NCBI RefSeq assembly: GCF_018343665.1
Contig: NZ_JAGYPM010000002.1
Location: 723,979 to 787,978, forward strand
Direction: 5' to 3'
Source of the DNA: Cytobacillus citreus
Lineage (GTDB): Bacteria > Bacillota > Bacilli > Bacillales > Cytobacillaceae
Length of the DNA: 64,000 nt
The notes under the pieces are model-generated. The model was not told where the DNA came from, did no database searches, and worked only from the letters and a program-made list of their open reading frames with translations. The position numbers were made by a program, and so were the translations under genes. Positions 24,436-34,652 of this stretch are shown piece by piece. How positions within the stretch are numbered: the first letter of the stretch is position 1; each line of letters begins with the position of its first letter.

Positions 24436-26643
24436 ATGAACTTATCACCAATGAATCGAAAAGAATTTCTAAAAATGTCAGGTAGCGTAGCAGGGTTATT
24501 CTTCCTAAGCCAATTTCCGTTGAAAGTCGGCGCTTCTTCTTTGGAAAATAAAGATTTTTCATTTGCAGTAATTGCGGATACTCATATTGATCCTTACTCA
24601 CCACACAGAAGTGAATATATTAAAAAGGTTTTTTCAAGCTTTCAATCCAAAGATAATCCTTCCTTCGTTCTTCATTTAGGGGATTTGGTGGAGGCTGGTC
24701 TCCCAGAAGAGTATCAAGAATTTCATCGCATCATTCCCGAGAATTATCGAAACCGATTATATGCCGTTAAGGGAAATCATGAGGTAAGATGGGACGAATG
24801 GGCTGGGGAACTTTTTCATGACGTAGTCGGCAAATCACAATATTCCTTTGATTTTGGCGGAATTCATTTTATTGCTTTAGATCCTACCCAGCTGCTTCAG
24901 GAACCAGGATTTTTTACAAAAGACCAGCTAAATTGGCTTGAAAAAGACCTAAAGTCTATCGAGCGAAATACCCCAGTCGTAATGTACTTGCATTATCCAA
25001 TTGGAGATAATAATTATTATATATCCAATGAAGCAGCTCTTTTTGAAATGATAGAGTCCTATAATGTTCGGATGATTTTAACTGGACATGTTCACAAAGA
25101 ACAAATGTGGATGCAAAATGGCTGTCATATTTTCAGTCTTCCTGCTGCAAAGGATGCACCTGTATTTTTCTGGATAGAAAAAAAGACGGTTGATCATCGG
25201 TCTGTATTGTCCGTTTTCCATGCAGACATTAACGGAGAGGGGATTCAAAATCGAACGCTATTGACTGAGATTCAGCTTACTGGAGCAAAACTTGCAGAAC
25301 ATGAAAAGCCAAAGTCTATATTATTTCAACAAAAACAGAAATCTCTTGAAGGTGAATTAAAGGTCATTTTGGATCCGCGAACAAAAGCAAAAGAGGTTCT
25401 GTATCAATTCTGGCCTGACCATAAATATGCCGGGAAGGATGATGGCAGCTGGGAAAGCCTAAATCAATCAAGCAATTCCTCACTTCGCTTTGAAAAAAAC
25501 ATAGATATGAATTCCATGCCAATTGGGAAATACCGATTACAGATCAGAGTTAAGAATGAACAGGCCGAATGGTGGGATGCATTTAAGACGATACAAATAG
25601 AAGATCCCCATGGTACATCGAGGCTGGAATGGACAGAAGACCTGCAAGAACCGATCCAAGCTAATTTAACGAATATACCTTCTTCCAATCTATTTATTGC
25701 AGCAACAACAGCCGGAAGCGTTAAAGCCATCGATCAGAAAAAAGGAAAAGAAAACTGGTCGATAAGATTAAAGGATCCGATTTATTCACAGCCAGCATTA
25801 AATAAAGAAGAAACCCATATCTACGTTGGTACATCAGGTCAAATGGTTTATGGTATTCATACTAGTAATGGGGAAACAGCATGGAAAAGTAAGACGCCAA
25901 GCCCTGTTCTAGGAAACATTTATTATGATAACGGGGAATTGGTCATTCCATCTGGACGTCATATCGTATTAATGGACACACAAACTGGAAAAATTAAATG
26001 GTCAACTGAAGTTAGCGGCATGACCGCTGGGATGCCAACCGCCGATGATAAAGCCATCTATTTCGGAGCGGGAGATGGCAAGGCTTATGCATTGGATCGA
26101 TCCAATGGACGAGTAATATGGGAAGCTACCATTCTGATAAGAGAAACACCATACAAAACGTTAATTTATAGCCCCTGGGCAACGAAAGCGACAATCGTTC
26201 CATCCAAGGAAGGGACAATCGATCTTGTTTATGTATCGAATGTTTCAAACACATATGCTCTTAATCGCCATACTGGAAAAATTGAGTGGACACTAAAAGG
26301 TGGTTTTCTCTATTCTGCTCCACTCATCTTAAATGAAAACACTATGGCTGTTTTAGCAGATGAATGGGGAAAAGTTAGTGCGATTGATCCTTATTCTGGA
26401 AAACTGCTTTGGCAAAAAACAACAAAACAAAGAATATTTAATGCTTCCCCTGTTAACGTTGAGGGAGAAAAAGTCTATATTTCAGGTGTAAATGGCTTAC
26501 TTACGGGCCTGGATTTAAAAAATGGGAGCATCGTTGATGAGTATCATTTTTCTACTGACTATGTTTACTCAACACCAATTGTTCAAAACGGACACATCAT
26601 CCAAGCTGGGCAAGATGGGGTTGTACAGGCTATAAGAATATAA
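24436..26643 (+). CDS. Secreted calcineurin-like phosphoesterase fused to a PQQ-type beta-propeller
   Basis: A 735-residue exported enzyme. The N-terminus (NRKEFLKMSGSVAGLFFLSQ) resembles a twin-arginine signal with Arg-Lys in place of Arg-Arg. The metallophosphoesterase domain (about 35-270) shows IADTHID, LGDLVEAG, KGNHE, LHYP and LTGHVHKEQ, the metal-binding set. After a linker domain, residues about 400-735 are PQQ-like beta-propeller repeats (GKENWSIRLKDPIYSQPAL; TGKIKWSTEVSG; TGKIEWTLKGGF; SGKLLWQKTTK). The PhoP-like boxes upstream suggest that it releases phosphate from an external ester or teichoic-type polymer (inference). The propeller may bind polymer or cofactor. Confidence 0.85.
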   Translation: MNLSPMNRKEFLKMSGSVAGLFFLSQFPLKVGASSLENKDFSFAVIADTHIDPYSPHRSEYIKKVFSSFQSKDNPSFVLHLGDLVEAGLPEEYQEFHRIIPENYRNRLYAVKGNHEVRWDEWAGELFHDVVGKSQYSFDFGGIHFIALDPTQLLQEPGFFTKDQLNWLEKDLKSIERNTPVVMYLHYPIGDNNYYISNEAALFEMIESYNVRMILTGHVHKEQMWMQNGCHIFSLPAAKDAPVFFWIEKKTVDHRSVLSVFHADINGEGIQNRTLLTEIQLTGAKLAEHEKPKSILFQQKQKSLEGELKVILDPRTKAKEVLYQFWPDHKYAGKDDGSWESLNQSSNSSLRFEKNIDMNSMPIGKYRLQIRVKNEQAEWWDAFKTIQIEDPHGTSRLEWTEDLQEPIQANLTNIPSSNLFIAATTAGSVKAIDQKKGKENWSIRLKDPIYSQPALNKEETHIYVGTSGQMVYGIHTSNGETAWKSKTPSPVLGNIYYDNGELVIPSGRHIVLMDTQTGKIKWSTEVSGMTAGMPTADDKAIYFGAGDGKAYALDRSNGRVIWEATILIRETPYKTLIYSPWATKATIVPSKEGTIDLVYVSNVSNTYALNRHTGKIEWTLKGGFLYSAPLILNENTMAVLADEWGKVSAIDPYSGKLLWQKTTKQRIFNASPVNVEGEKVYISGVNGLLTGLDLKNGSIVDEYHFSTDYVYSTPIVQNGHIIQAGQDGVVQAIRI

Positions 26644-26771
26644 AGCTTCGATACTACCATAAATTCTGGAAGGGGTGGTTCTTGCGAATTTACGGTTATT
26701 TCATATTGAGTATTACAAAGAATTACAATGCTAGGTATAACAAATATTTTGATAAAGGAGATGCATAACAC

Positions 26772-29018
26772 TTGAAGAAACAGCAGTTTAAACTTCCAAT
26801 AGTCACAGGTATTTTATCGGCAATCATGTTGGGGGGATCCGTTCTTCCAACTGAATTAGTACATGCCCAAAATGTCAAACCGCTCCCTCAATTCATAGAT
26901 TTAGCTTCCCAACAAGCACTAACCCCCTTTTTACTTACAAAGGGTTACGAACAAGTATGGATTATGAACGAACAAGTCGATCAGGATTTCCTCGATTATC
27001 CAAGTACAAACGTCATTAGCGAAACTGGTGCTAATGCAGGGAGATATCTTTACCGTACCCACCAACTGGACAATCATGCTGCTATCAGTGTTACTGATCT
27101 AACTGGTAAAGAAGAGACCAAAATACTTGCTCAGCTCGAAGATTGGAAGAACCTTGATGAATTGGTTTGGACCCCTTGGGGGAATTTACTCACCGCAGAA
27201 AGCCCAAAAATCGCAAACCACTCAGATGCTTATAATTCTAAATCTTCAAGCGGATTGGTATATGAAATTAACTCCTCAAACGGCGAGATAACCCCAATTC
27301 CAGCATTGGGATCTTTCACTCACAAAGGTATCCAGCTTGATGAAAACGGAAATGTCTATTTGACTGATTATAATGAAAATGGAAATATTTATCGATTTGT
27401 GCCTGATCAGGTAGGTGATCTATCCAGTGGGCAACTTTACGTCTTGCGTATTACTAAAGATTTTGGGGATTATACCGGAAGTGCCGAGTGGATCCCAATT
27501 GACCAGAATAATACTCGTATGCAAGCTAAACAGGCAGGAGCAGCTATTTATCAGCTGCCATCCGACCTTGTGATAAAGGACAATGCGCTCTATGTCTCAG
27601 TTGAAGGCGAAGATCGAGTCCTTTCCATCTCCCTCTCAGAAACACTTGTTGTGCGTAACTTTGTACGGGCAGGAGACAATGCGAAGAAAAAAGAATTTCA
27701 AAATCCAAGCTATTTGGCTTTCGATAGTGAAGGAACCCTTTTCATAGCCGAGAAAAATGGACAAGCCGATATATGGGCTGCATCAACTGATCAAAGGAAA
27801 AAGGATGGATTGGCCAAGAAGGTTGAACGTTTTGCTACTCTCTCTGATGCAAAAGCTGTTCCTTCTGGCTTGTATTTTGACCCTATTGGGCGTTTTGCTC
27901 CTTCCGAAGGTCAGAACCTTTTTATAAATGTTAAAAATGCCAATGACGGTAATGATAAAACCTTTGTGATCCGAAAGAAGCCAAATTCAAAGTTGAACCT
28001 GGAGCCTGACCGTTGGATCGAGGCTGGAACGCCGGATCGCGGAGTGAAAGATCCAATTATTTCAGCACATCGTGGAGCACCTTGGCTAGCACCAGAAAAT
28101 ACACTTGATTCCTATCGTTACGCTTATGCATATGGTGCTGATATGGTTGAAGTTGATGTTCGAGAAACGAAAGATGGCAGATACGTAGCATTCCATGATT
28201 CGACAGTCGATGCAAAAACGGACGGTACAGGTCCCCTTTCCGAATTGACCTTTGAAGAGGTACGGGCACTAAATGTAGCTGACAACGACCAATGGCGCGG
28301 AAGCGAATATGATCCCGCTCAAATGGCTTCTTTGGAAGAAATTTTGGAGCTTGCTGAACAAGTTGGCGGAGGCATTGAGTTCGACATCAAAAGCATCACT
28401 GATCCCGCAAAATTAGCTAATTTAGTAGCACAATATGATGGAGTTTTAGAACGCTCAATCTTTAATTCAAGCGATATTAGAATTAAACATGCACAGCCAA
28501 TGGCAAAGCTAATCTATAACCGAAACCAATACGAGACACCGGGAATGCTCTACCTGCAAGGTGCTTATTATTCAGTTTTTGGATCTAGACAGGACGAATA
28601 TACTCCGGAAAGTATTGTCGCTATTCATGATGCAGGAGGAATCATCTTGCCGCATTCCTATGATTTTGGAGCAGATAAAGAAGGTGCAACATTCTTAGAA
28701 GGGCGCGCGATGGGGACTGATGGTGCTCAAACAAATCAGCCAGATATTATATTAGATGTACTAGATACCCCTATACCTTCATCAATCACCGTTAACACTG
28801 ATGGCAATACAGTCACGGCCAATCTTGTAAATTCTTTAAATGGCATGGGGATTCCCGACAAATTGCTCACTGTAGACAATGGAGTAGAAACCATTCAACT
28901 AACTACGAAACGTGGTGGATCTATAACCTTACCGGACGGCTGGGAAGGTGCCCGAATCGTGTTTGCTGGTGATGCTACCGTACAATCTAGCTCGTCGGAT
29001 GGATCGAAAACGGAATAA
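26772..29018 (+). CDS. Secreted PhoX-like propeller fused to glycerophosphodiester phosphodiesterase
   Basis: A 748-residue exported protein. A signal peptide ends near VHAQ (about residue 33). Residues about 40-415 look like a PhoX/DUF839-type propeller (NLDELVWTPWGNLLTAESP, SFTHKGIQLDENGNVYLTDYNE). Residues about 425-680 are a GDPD catalytic domain: SAHRGAPWLAPENTLDSY, DMVEVDVRETKDGRYVAFHD and IEFDIKS carry the His, Glu/Asp and His residues. About 50 residues of Ig-like tail follow. The start is TTG 26772, with AAAGGAG 11 bases upstream. It should cleave glycerophosphodiesters or glycerol-phosphate teichoic acid outside the cell and is probably co-transcribed with the preceding gene. Confidence 0.85.
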   Translation: MKKQQFKLPIVTGILSAIMLGGSVLPTELVHAQNVKPLPQFIDLASQQALTPFLLTKGYEQVWIMNEQVDQDFLDYPSTNVISETGANAGRYLYRTHQLDNHAAISVTDLTGKEETKILAQLEDWKNLDELVWTPWGNLLTAESPKIANHSDAYNSKSSSGLVYEINSSNGEITPIPALGSFTHKGIQLDENGNVYLTDYNENGNIYRFVPDQVGDLSSGQLYVLRITKDFGDYTGSAEWIPIDQNNTRMQAKQAGAAIYQLPSDLVIKDNALYVSVEGEDRVLSISLSETLVVRNFVRAGDNAKKKEFQNPSYLAFDSEGTLFIAEKNGQADIWAASTDQRKKDGLAKKVERFATLSDAKAVPSGLYFDPIGRFAPSEGQNLFINVKNANDGNDKTFVIRKKPNSKLNLEPDRWIEAGTPDRGVKDPIISAHRGAPWLAPENTLDSYRYAYAYGADMVEVDVRETKDGRYVAFHDSTVDAKTDGTGPLSELTFEEVRALNVADNDQWRGSEYDPAQMASLEEILELAEQVGGGIEFDIKSITDPAKLANLVAQYDGVLERSIFNSSDIRIKHAQPMAKLIYNRNQYETPGMLYLQGAYYSVFGSRQDEYTPESIVAIHDAGGIILPHSYDFGADKEGATFLEGRAMGTDGAQTNQPDIILDVLDTPIPSSITVNTDGNTVTANLVNSLNGMGIPDKLLTVDNGVETIQLTTKRGGSITLPDGWEGARIVFAGDATVQSSSSDGSKTE

Positions 29019-29123
29019 ACTCATTACACCCTAATTTTATTTAGGGGTTTCTTGAAGGGTTTACTGATGGGTATAATGACTAAATTTAAAAAATTAATGA
29101 AATTACTAATGGTATTATTGGGG

Positions 29124-29154
29124 GCGTTTCTACATTAAGTAGAGACGCTTTTTT
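29124..29154 (+). terminator. Terminator after the phosphoesterase pair
   Basis: GCGTTTCTAC pairs with GTAGAGACGC, followed by six T. The rest of 29155-29482 is AT-rich and holds no gene I can support. Confidence 0.9.
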
Positions 29155-29482
29155 ACTAACGGATAAGTGTAACGTGTATAGCTTTTTTTAAAAGCTTCTA
29201 GTAGATAATTTTTCAGGAAACGTGCCGACTTATGAAGCAAAAAGGGTACTTAAGAATAAAGATTAAGGACTTTTTTTGGCTAATTGGAAAGTATAAGTTT
29301 ATTAGTGTACTAAAGTAAATTTGAAGTTTCTATAACATCTCTACTAAAAAACGCATAAAACAAAGGCATTCACCGAAAGTACTTGGAAAACGCCAAGTTT
29401 TTCTAATAAAAAAGGATGAAATTAGAAATTAAAACCAAAATAATAAGGACATTTTTACATTATTAAAAAAGGAGCAGATTAA

Positions 29483-30127
29483 ATGAAAAAACAGTTACTG
29501 AAGTTAGTGTTATGTTTTATGACTTTTACTTTGATTTTTTCACCATTATCAACAAATGCACAAGAAAATGTACCCCAAGGACAGTGTATTAGCCCGGCTG
29601 CATGTAAGCTGAAGGGTGACTCAAGGAAGCTTTGGACGGACCATGTAATGTGGACAAGGCTTTATATTGTTGGTGCTTTGGCAGGTCTGGACGATAAAGA
29701 AAAGGTATTAGCAAGATTATTACAAAATCAGGAGGATTTAGGGAATGCTATCAAGAGTTATTATGGGGAAGAAGCAGGAAACAAACTGGCTGAGCTGTTA
29801 AAGAACCATATCCTTATCGCCGGAAAAGTAGTCGAAGCTGCAAAAAGCGGTAACAAAGCTAATTTTGAAAAATTTAATAAAGAGTGGTATAAAAATGCTG
29901 ATGATTTAGCAGATTTCCTTAGCAAAGCCAATCCAAATTGGTCAAAAGCAGATTTAAAGAATTTGTTGGAAACGCATTTAGTATTATTAACAGAGGATGT
30001 TACAGCAAGACTAGTAAAGGATTGGGATGCGAGTATTGCTGCTTTAGACAAAGGGATAGATCATATCATCAAGATTGCTGATACACTATCAAAAGGGATC
30101 GTTAAACAATTTCCTAACAAATTTTAA
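29483..30127 (+). CDS. Secreted all-helical protein of unknown function
   Basis: A 214-residue protein with a clear signal peptide (about residues 1-26, ending TNAQ). The mature part appears to consist of two related helical halves: LWTDHVMWTRLYIVGALAGL...RLLQNQEDLGNAIKSYYGEEAGNKLAELLKNHILIAGKVV, then WYKNADDLADFLSKANPNW...LKNLLETHLVLLTEDVTARL. I have seen this pattern in Bacillus proteins of no assigned function, sometimes mislabelled as enzymes. Two Cys (QCISPAAC) lie near the mature N-terminus. AAAGGAG sets the start. Confidence 0.8.
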   Translation: MKKQLLKLVLCFMTFTLIFSPLSTNAQENVPQGQCISPAACKLKGDSRKLWTDHVMWTRLYIVGALAGLDDKEKVLARLLQNQEDLGNAIKSYYGEEAGNKLAELLKNHILIAGKVVEAAKSGNKANFEKFNKEWYKNADDLADFLSKANPNWSKADLKNLLETHLVLLTEDVTARLVKDWDASIAALDKGIDHIIKIADTLSKGIVKQFPNKF

Positions 30128-30167
30128 AGCAGTGCCCAGTTATGATCACTTACTAAAGCAATAAATG

Positions 30168-30198
30168 AACACCGTTCTATTTTCGAACGGTGTTTTGT
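30168..30198 (+). terminator. Terminator after the helical protein gene
   Basis: AACACCGTTC pairs perfectly with GAACGGTGTT, followed by a short T-rich stretch. Confidence 0.8.
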
Positions 30199-30381
30199 GT
30201 GTTTGAACCCCTATGATAAATAAACTTTAATGATAACTTCGAATTTGGACCAAAGAAACGAATGAAAAGTGTAAATGTGTTTCCTTATTGAGGTGGAAAG
30301 AAGCCACCAACCATACATTTTCTAGGAAACTTAAAAAAAGTTACTTAATAATTAGTCTAATCTCATTGAAACATTAAATTT

Positions 30382-30801
30382 TTATCTTTCAGATGGTTTC
30401 TTTAGAATGAACATCAAAATGATAATAATGGTAAAGGCTGTTAGAGCTAAGAAAGGAATGGTAATAAAGCCAAACCAATTAATGTATTGTGCACTGCAAG
30501 GAACACCATTAACACAAGGCTTTATTTCGGCAAAACCAGGCACCTTTTGTACGAGATAATGATAAAATGAAATACACCAGCCAATAAGCGCCATTGGTAA
30601 CACGAACTTTTTAACTGAAAAATCATTTTGGAATGTTCCAATCCCAAGTATTAGAGCTAAGGGATACATAAGAATTCGTTGATACCAGCAAAGCTCACAT
30701 GGAATAAAACCCCGGATTTCACTAAAATAAAGACTTCCAAGTGTCGCTATTATTGAAACGATCCAAGCGATATATAAATATATTTGATTCCGATTTATCA
30801 T
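30382..30801 (-). CDS. bdbC: Disulfide bond formation protein BdbC (DsbB-like)
   Basis: A four-helix membrane quinone reductase that reoxidises BdbD. The redox cysteines are C35/C38 (CELC, after the first helix) and C96/C102 in the second outer loop, as in DsbB. At 139 residues it is full length for BdbC. It overlaps bdbD by four bases (ATGA), so the two are coupled. The pair introduces disulfides into exported proteins. Confidence 0.94.
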   Translation of the reverse strand: MINRNQIYLYIAWIVSIIATLGSLYFSEIRGFIPCELCWYQRILMYPLALILGIGTFQNDFSVKKFVLPMALIGWCISFYHYLVQKVPGFAEIKPCVNGVPCSAQYINWFGFITIPFLALTAFTIIIILMFILKKPSER

Positions 30802-31487
30802 TTGTCTTTACCTTTTAATGCTTCGTCTATAAGACTTTTTATCTTTTCATAATCAAACGGATCTTCGAGCATTGTACCGTTTACCATGATACTCGGAGTC
30901 AACTCAACCTTAAACTCTTCCACTAGCTTTGAGTCTTTATTTACTTCGTCAATCACTGATTGATCCTGCATATCTTTTTCTAACTGTTCTAAATTAATGC
31001 CAGGAATGGAACTTGCAATTTCATTAATTAGATCCATTGTTAGCCACACGTCATCGTGGTTTGCATTTGTTGGTTGCGCTTTAAAAAGCTCCTTATTAAA
31101 TGTCCAATAGCTTTCCGGACTTTGTTTATAGACTGCTTCTGCAGCTAAAGAGCCCAATTTTGATTCGTCACCATGAAAAAGTACGTGAACGAAGGAAATT
31201 TTGACGTCACCTTTATCAACATAGTCCTCCATTATCTGTGGAAAAAACGTCTCACTCCATGATTTACATGCAGGGCATTTAAAATCTGCAAATTCTACAA
31301 CCGTTACAGGAGCATCTGGATCTCCTAGTGTTGGCTGTCCTTCGATAGATGGCTGTTTATCATAGCTTATATCTTTATCTGTTTCCGAGCTTTTATTATT
31401 TAAAATGACAGCTGCAGACAGAGCTGCAAAAATAAGTACGGTAATAATCATTACTAATTTAAACGAAGAATTCTTTTTGTTCGTCAT
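30798..31487 (-). CDS. bdbD: Thiol-disulfide oxidase BdbD (DsbA-like)
   Basis: A membrane-tethered thioredoxin-fold oxidase, 229 residues, with an N-terminal anchor (about 10-30). The active site is C71-P-A-C74 in FADFKCPACKSW. The cis-Pro region is in ELTPSIMVNG. It catalyses disulfide formation outside the cell and is recycled by BdbC, encoded next to it. GGGAGAAGA precedes the ATG. By position it is divergent from cadC. Confidence 0.93.
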   Translation of the reverse strand: MTNKKNSSFKLVMIITVLIFAALSAAVILNNKSSETDKDISYDKQPSIEGQPTLGDPDAPVTVVEFADFKCPACKSWSETFFPQIMEDYVDKGDVKISFVHVLFHGDESKLGSLAAEAVYKQSPESYWTFNKELFKAQPTNANHDDVWLTMDLINEIASSIPGINLEQLEKDMQDQSVIDEVNKDSKLVEEFKVELTPSIMVNGTMLEDPFDYEKIKSLIDEALKGKDK

Positions 31488-31519
31488 TTTCTCTTCTCCC
31501 TCAATTTATAATACCTTTT

Positions 31520-31568
31520 TAATCGACGATTAACGGGCTGGCTAACAAAAGCGCCACATCCTCGAAAA
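31520..31568 (+). repeat. Fragment related to the structured intergenic repeat
   Basis: AATCGACGATTAACGGGC resembles the left module of the repeats at 4115 and 18584 (ATCGCAGATTAACGGGC). AAAAGCGCCACAT also occurs inside copy 2. No hairpin arms are preserved, so this is a decayed or minimal copy upstream of bdbD. Confidence 0.5.
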
Positions 31569-31653
31569 AGAAAAACACTTTTTCTTTGTACAGTTATTTC
31601 ATTTCTTATTTTCCGGTTATTTTACAGATTAATTTTATCAAAATTAAATGTTT

Positions 31654-31739
31654 ATTCAAAAGAATATTTGAATATTTTTTGACAATTTAAAGGATGTGGC
31701 ATAAGCTAATATTATATATAATCAAATAATCTTTTGAAT
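31654..31739 (+). promoter_or_regulatory. cadCA promoter with two operator-like inverted repeats
   Basis: Promoter TTGACA (31679-31684), 17-bp spacer, TAAGCT (31702-31707). It is flanked by ATTCAAA-N6-TTTGAAT (31654-31673) and by ATCAAAT-N5-TTTGAAT (31721-31739, imperfect). Both resemble the TCAAAT-type operators bound by CadC/SmtB repressors. Autoregulation by the adjacent repressor, relieved by metal, is inferred. Confidence 0.65.
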
Positions 31740-31750
31740 GAGGTGTGGAA

Positions 31751-32149
31751 ATGAGTCAAAAGAATATAAATATAAACACGCATGACACATGCGAGACATT
31801 TTGTTTTGATGAAGAAAAGGTCAATCGAGTTCAAAAGAGGATAGAGGAAATAAGTGGAGTAGAGTTATTATTTAAAGCCTTGTCTGATTCTACTCGAATA
31901 AAAATTGCTTATGCTCTAACAATAGAGGAAGAATTATGTGTTTGTGACGTAGCGAATATAATCGGGTCTTCAACAGCAACGGCAAGCCATCATTTACGTT
32001 TATTACGTGATATGGGCTTAGCCAAGCATCGAAAGGAAGGAAAGCTTGTCTTTTATTCCCTAGCAGATGATCATGTTCATCAATTAGTATCGATCGCATT
32101 AATTCATTCTAAAGAAGGTGTCAGCAGTGGAGAAGGCAGTAGAAAATAA
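31751..32149 (+). CDS. cadC: ArsR/SmtB family metal-responsive repressor (CadC-like)
   Basis: A winged-helix repressor, 132 residues. The N-terminal [12 protein letters not shown] supplies two Cys, and [10 protein letters not shown] in the recognition region supplies two more, the four-Cys site used by CadC for Cd/Pb/Zn. The DNA-binding helix is [18 protein letters not shown]. The start is ATG 31751 after GAGGTG. GTG 31745 overlaps the site. Its end overlaps the start of the ATPase gene by about 30 bases. Confidence 0.9.
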   Translation: MSQKNININTHDTCETFCFDEEKVNRVQKRIEEISGVELLFKALSDSTRIKIAYALTIEEELCVCDVANIIGSSTATASHHLRLLRDMGLAKHRKEGKLVFYSLADDHVHQLVSIALIHSKEGVSSGEGSRK

Positions 32150-34253
32150 TAAAGAAACATATCGATTACAAGGCCTTTCCTGTACCAACTGTGCAGCAAA
32201 ATTCGAAAAGAATATTCGTGAGATTCAAACAGTGAATGATGTTCAACTAAATTTTGGCGCATCAAAATTAACTGTCATTGGGGAAGCAACGATTGAACAA
32301 CTAGAAGAAGCTGGAGCTTTTGATGGTATTAAAGTGCTGCCTGAGAATCAAAGAGTAAAAGAAGTAAAAATCCCTTTCTGGAAGAAAGCTGAAAATAAAA
32401 ATACAATTGTTTCACTTATTTTCCTAATCTTTGGATACACCTCCATGTATTCATTAGGAGAGGCACATCTGGCAACCATCTTTATCTTTGCCTTATCCAT
32501 TTTAATTGGTGGTTTTGACCTTTTTAAAGAGGGTTTAAAAAACCTTACAAAACTTCAATTTGATATGAAAACACTTATGACAATCGCAATAATTGGAGCT
32601 GCAGTTATTGGCGAGTGGAGTGAAGGGGCCGTTGTTGTTTTCTTATTCGCAGTAAGCGAGGCCTTAGAAAGATATTCAATGGATAAAGCGCGTGAATCTA
32701 TTCGCTCTCTAATGGATATCGCTCCAAAAACTGCATTCATTAGACGCAGGAATCAAGAAATGGAATTGGATGTTGAAGATATTAAATTAGGTGATATCTT
32801 AATTATTAAACCTGGTGAAAAGCTGGCAATGGATGGAGAAGTAATAAAAGGGCAATCTTCTATCAATCAAGCAGCCATTACAGGCGAATCCATCCCTGTT
32901 TTAAAAAAAATTGGTGATGAAGTATTTGCAGGGACATTAAATGAAGAAGGTTCATTAGAAGTAAAGGTTACAAAACTAGTTAAAGATACGACTATTTCAA
33001 AAATAATCCATTTAGTTGAAGAGGCACAGGCAGAACGTGCTCCTTCCCAAACATTTGTTGATAAATTCGCGAAATACTATACTCCTGTAATTATTATGAT
33101 CGCTTTATTAATAGCCGTTGTTCCGCCATTATTTATGGGTGGAGATTGGTCTGAATGGATTTATCGTGGCCTTGCTGTTTTAGTTGTTGGTTGTCCTTGT
33201 GCATTGGTCATTTCTACTCCTGTAGCTATTGTAACAGCGATTGGAAACGCTGCAAAAAAAGGTGTATTAATCAAAGGTGGAATTCATTTAGAAGAGGCTG
33301 GGCGCTTAAAAGTTATTGCTTTTGATAAAACCGGGACATTAACAAAAGGAACCCCAGAAGTAACAGATATTAAAGTATTAAAAGGACAGGATGCGAACGA
33401 TTTATTAGGAATCGCTATGGCTATTGAGAAATTCTCACAGCATCCTTTAGCTTCAGCTATTATTCGAAAAGCTGAGGAAAAAGGGATTTACCTAAATGAT
33501 TATAAAGCGGAGGATTTCCAATCGATTACTGGTAAAGGGGCAAGAGCACTTGTAAACAATGAATTATATTATATTGGTAGTCCAAAGCTTTTTGAAGAAA
33601 TGAGTAATCTTCCTTCTTCTGTTGAAGAGGAAATAAAAGCGTTGCAAGTTCAAGGAAAAACCGTCATGATAGTTGGCACAAACCAGGATATTATCGGGAT
33701 GATTGCTGTTGCCGACCAAGTGCGAGATAGCAGTTCCAAAGTCATTCGAAAATTGCTTGAAATCGGAATACAAAAAACCATTATGTTGACTGGAGACAAT
33801 CAAGCAACAGGTCAAGCAATTGCAAAGCAGGTAGGATTAAGTGATGTAAAGGCTGATTTATTGCCACAAGATAAATTAGAAACCATAAAATCATTAAGAG
33901 AACAATATGGAAAAGTTGCCATGGTTGGAGATGGTGTTAATGATGCACCAGCATTAGCAACTGCAACAGTAGGGATCGCAATGGGTGGTGCTGGGACTGA
34001 TACGGCGATTGAAACAGCTGACATTGCCTTAATGGCGGATGATTTAAATAAACTGCCATATACAATCGAGTTAAGCCGCAGAGCATTAAGAATTATTAAG
34101 GAAAATATGACATTTGCTCTTGGACTCAAATTATTGGCATTAATCTTAATTATCCCAGGATGGTTAACATTATGGATGGCTATCTTTGCAGACATGGGAG
34201 CAACACTCATCGTGGTGTTTAATTCATTGCGATTGTTGAGGGTTAAAGAATAA
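32118..34253 (+). CDS. cadA: P1B-type heavy-metal (Cd/Zn/Pb) exporting ATPase
   Basis: A 711-residue membrane pump that exports soft divalent cations from the cytosol. The N-terminal HMA domain has C22/C25 ([11 protein letters not shown]). The membrane CPC motif is C359-P-C361 ([12 protein letters not shown]), the phosphorylated Asp is D403 in DKTGT, and TGES, HP (QHPLASA) and [10 protein letters not shown] are intact. The start GTG 32118 lies inside cadC, so translation is coupled. A terminator follows at 34321. Confidence 0.94.
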   Translation: MSAVEKAVENNKETYRLQGLSCTNCAAKFEKNIREIQTVNDVQLNFGASKLTVIGEATIEQLEEAGAFDGIKVLPENQRVKEVKIPFWKKAENKNTIVSLIFLIFGYTSMYSLGEAHLATIFIFALSILIGGFDLFKEGLKNLTKLQFDMKTLMTIAIIGAAVIGEWSEGAVVVFLFAVSEALERYSMDKARESIRSLMDIAPKTAFIRRRNQEMELDVEDIKLGDILIIKPGEKLAMDGEVIKGQSSINQAAITGESIPVLKKIGDEVFAGTLNEEGSLEVKVTKLVKDTTISKIIHLVEEAQAERAPSQTFVDKFAKYYTPVIIMIALLIAVVPPLFMGGDWSEWIYRGLAVLVVGCPCALVISTPVAIVTAIGNAAKKGVLIKGGIHLEEAGRLKVIAFDKTGTLTKGTPEVTDIKVLKGQDANDLLGIAMAIEKFSQHPLASAIIRKAEEKGIYLNDYKAEDFQSITGKGARALVNNELYYIGSPKLFEEMSNLPSSVEEEIKALQVQGKTVMIVGTNQDIIGMIAVADQVRDSSSKVIRKLLEIGIQKTIMLTGDNQATGQAIAKQVGLSDVKADLLPQDKLETIKSLREQYGKVAMVGDGVNDAPALATATVGIAMGGAGTDTAIETADIALMADDLNKLPYTIELSRRALRIIKENMTFALGLKLLALILIIPGWLTLWMAIFADMGATLIVVFNSLRLLRVKE

Positions 34254-34320
34254 AAAACATGGATGAATAGGAAATAACCATAAAACTTATATAGTAATTA
34301 ACAGTATATTTAACAAACGA

Positions 34321-34354
34321 AAACGCTTGGAGTTGAAAATCCAAGCGTTTTTAA
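34321..34354 (+). terminator. Terminator of the cad operon
   Basis: AAAACGCTTGG pairs with CCAAGCGTTTTT. Confidence 0.9.
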
Positions 34355-34403
34355 ATATATATATGTCTTATCAAATAAAATACTTTTTGTTTAAATTAAT
34401 TTT

Positions 34404-34652
34404 TTATTTAACAATGCTTTGTTTTTTATCTTTGAATTTAAACACTATAAATAAAAGTATATGAATTATCATAACGGTAGGGATATAAATGATATTGATA
34501 ATTTCTAAGTTTAATGCGTCATAACTTGGCTGCAAACCACCATCCAACTTAGAAAATTCTTCTGCATTTAAATATTTGAAGTATAAAAAAGTACCAATGC
34601 TAATAAAAGTCAAAAAACTGATAAGTAACAATGAGTATTTATTGAATTTCAT
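34404..34652 (-). CDS. Small hypothetical membrane protein
   Basis: 82 residues with two hydrophobic segments (about 5-25 and 50-72) and a short, charged loop (NAEEFSKLDGGLQPSYD). GGAAGG precedes the ATG at good spacing, which supports a real gene. Function not recognised. Confidence 0.6.
   Translation of the reverse strand: MKFNKYSLLLISFLTFISIGTFLYFKYLNAEEFSKLDGGLQPSYDALNLEIINIIYIPTVMIIHILLFIVFKFKDKKQSIVK

Noticed and set aside
26689-26705. TTTACG and TTCATA at 11-bp phase before the PhoX-GDPD gene
   Set aside because: Only two weak PhoP-like hexamers and no good -10 at the expected place; co-transcription from 24226 is simpler.
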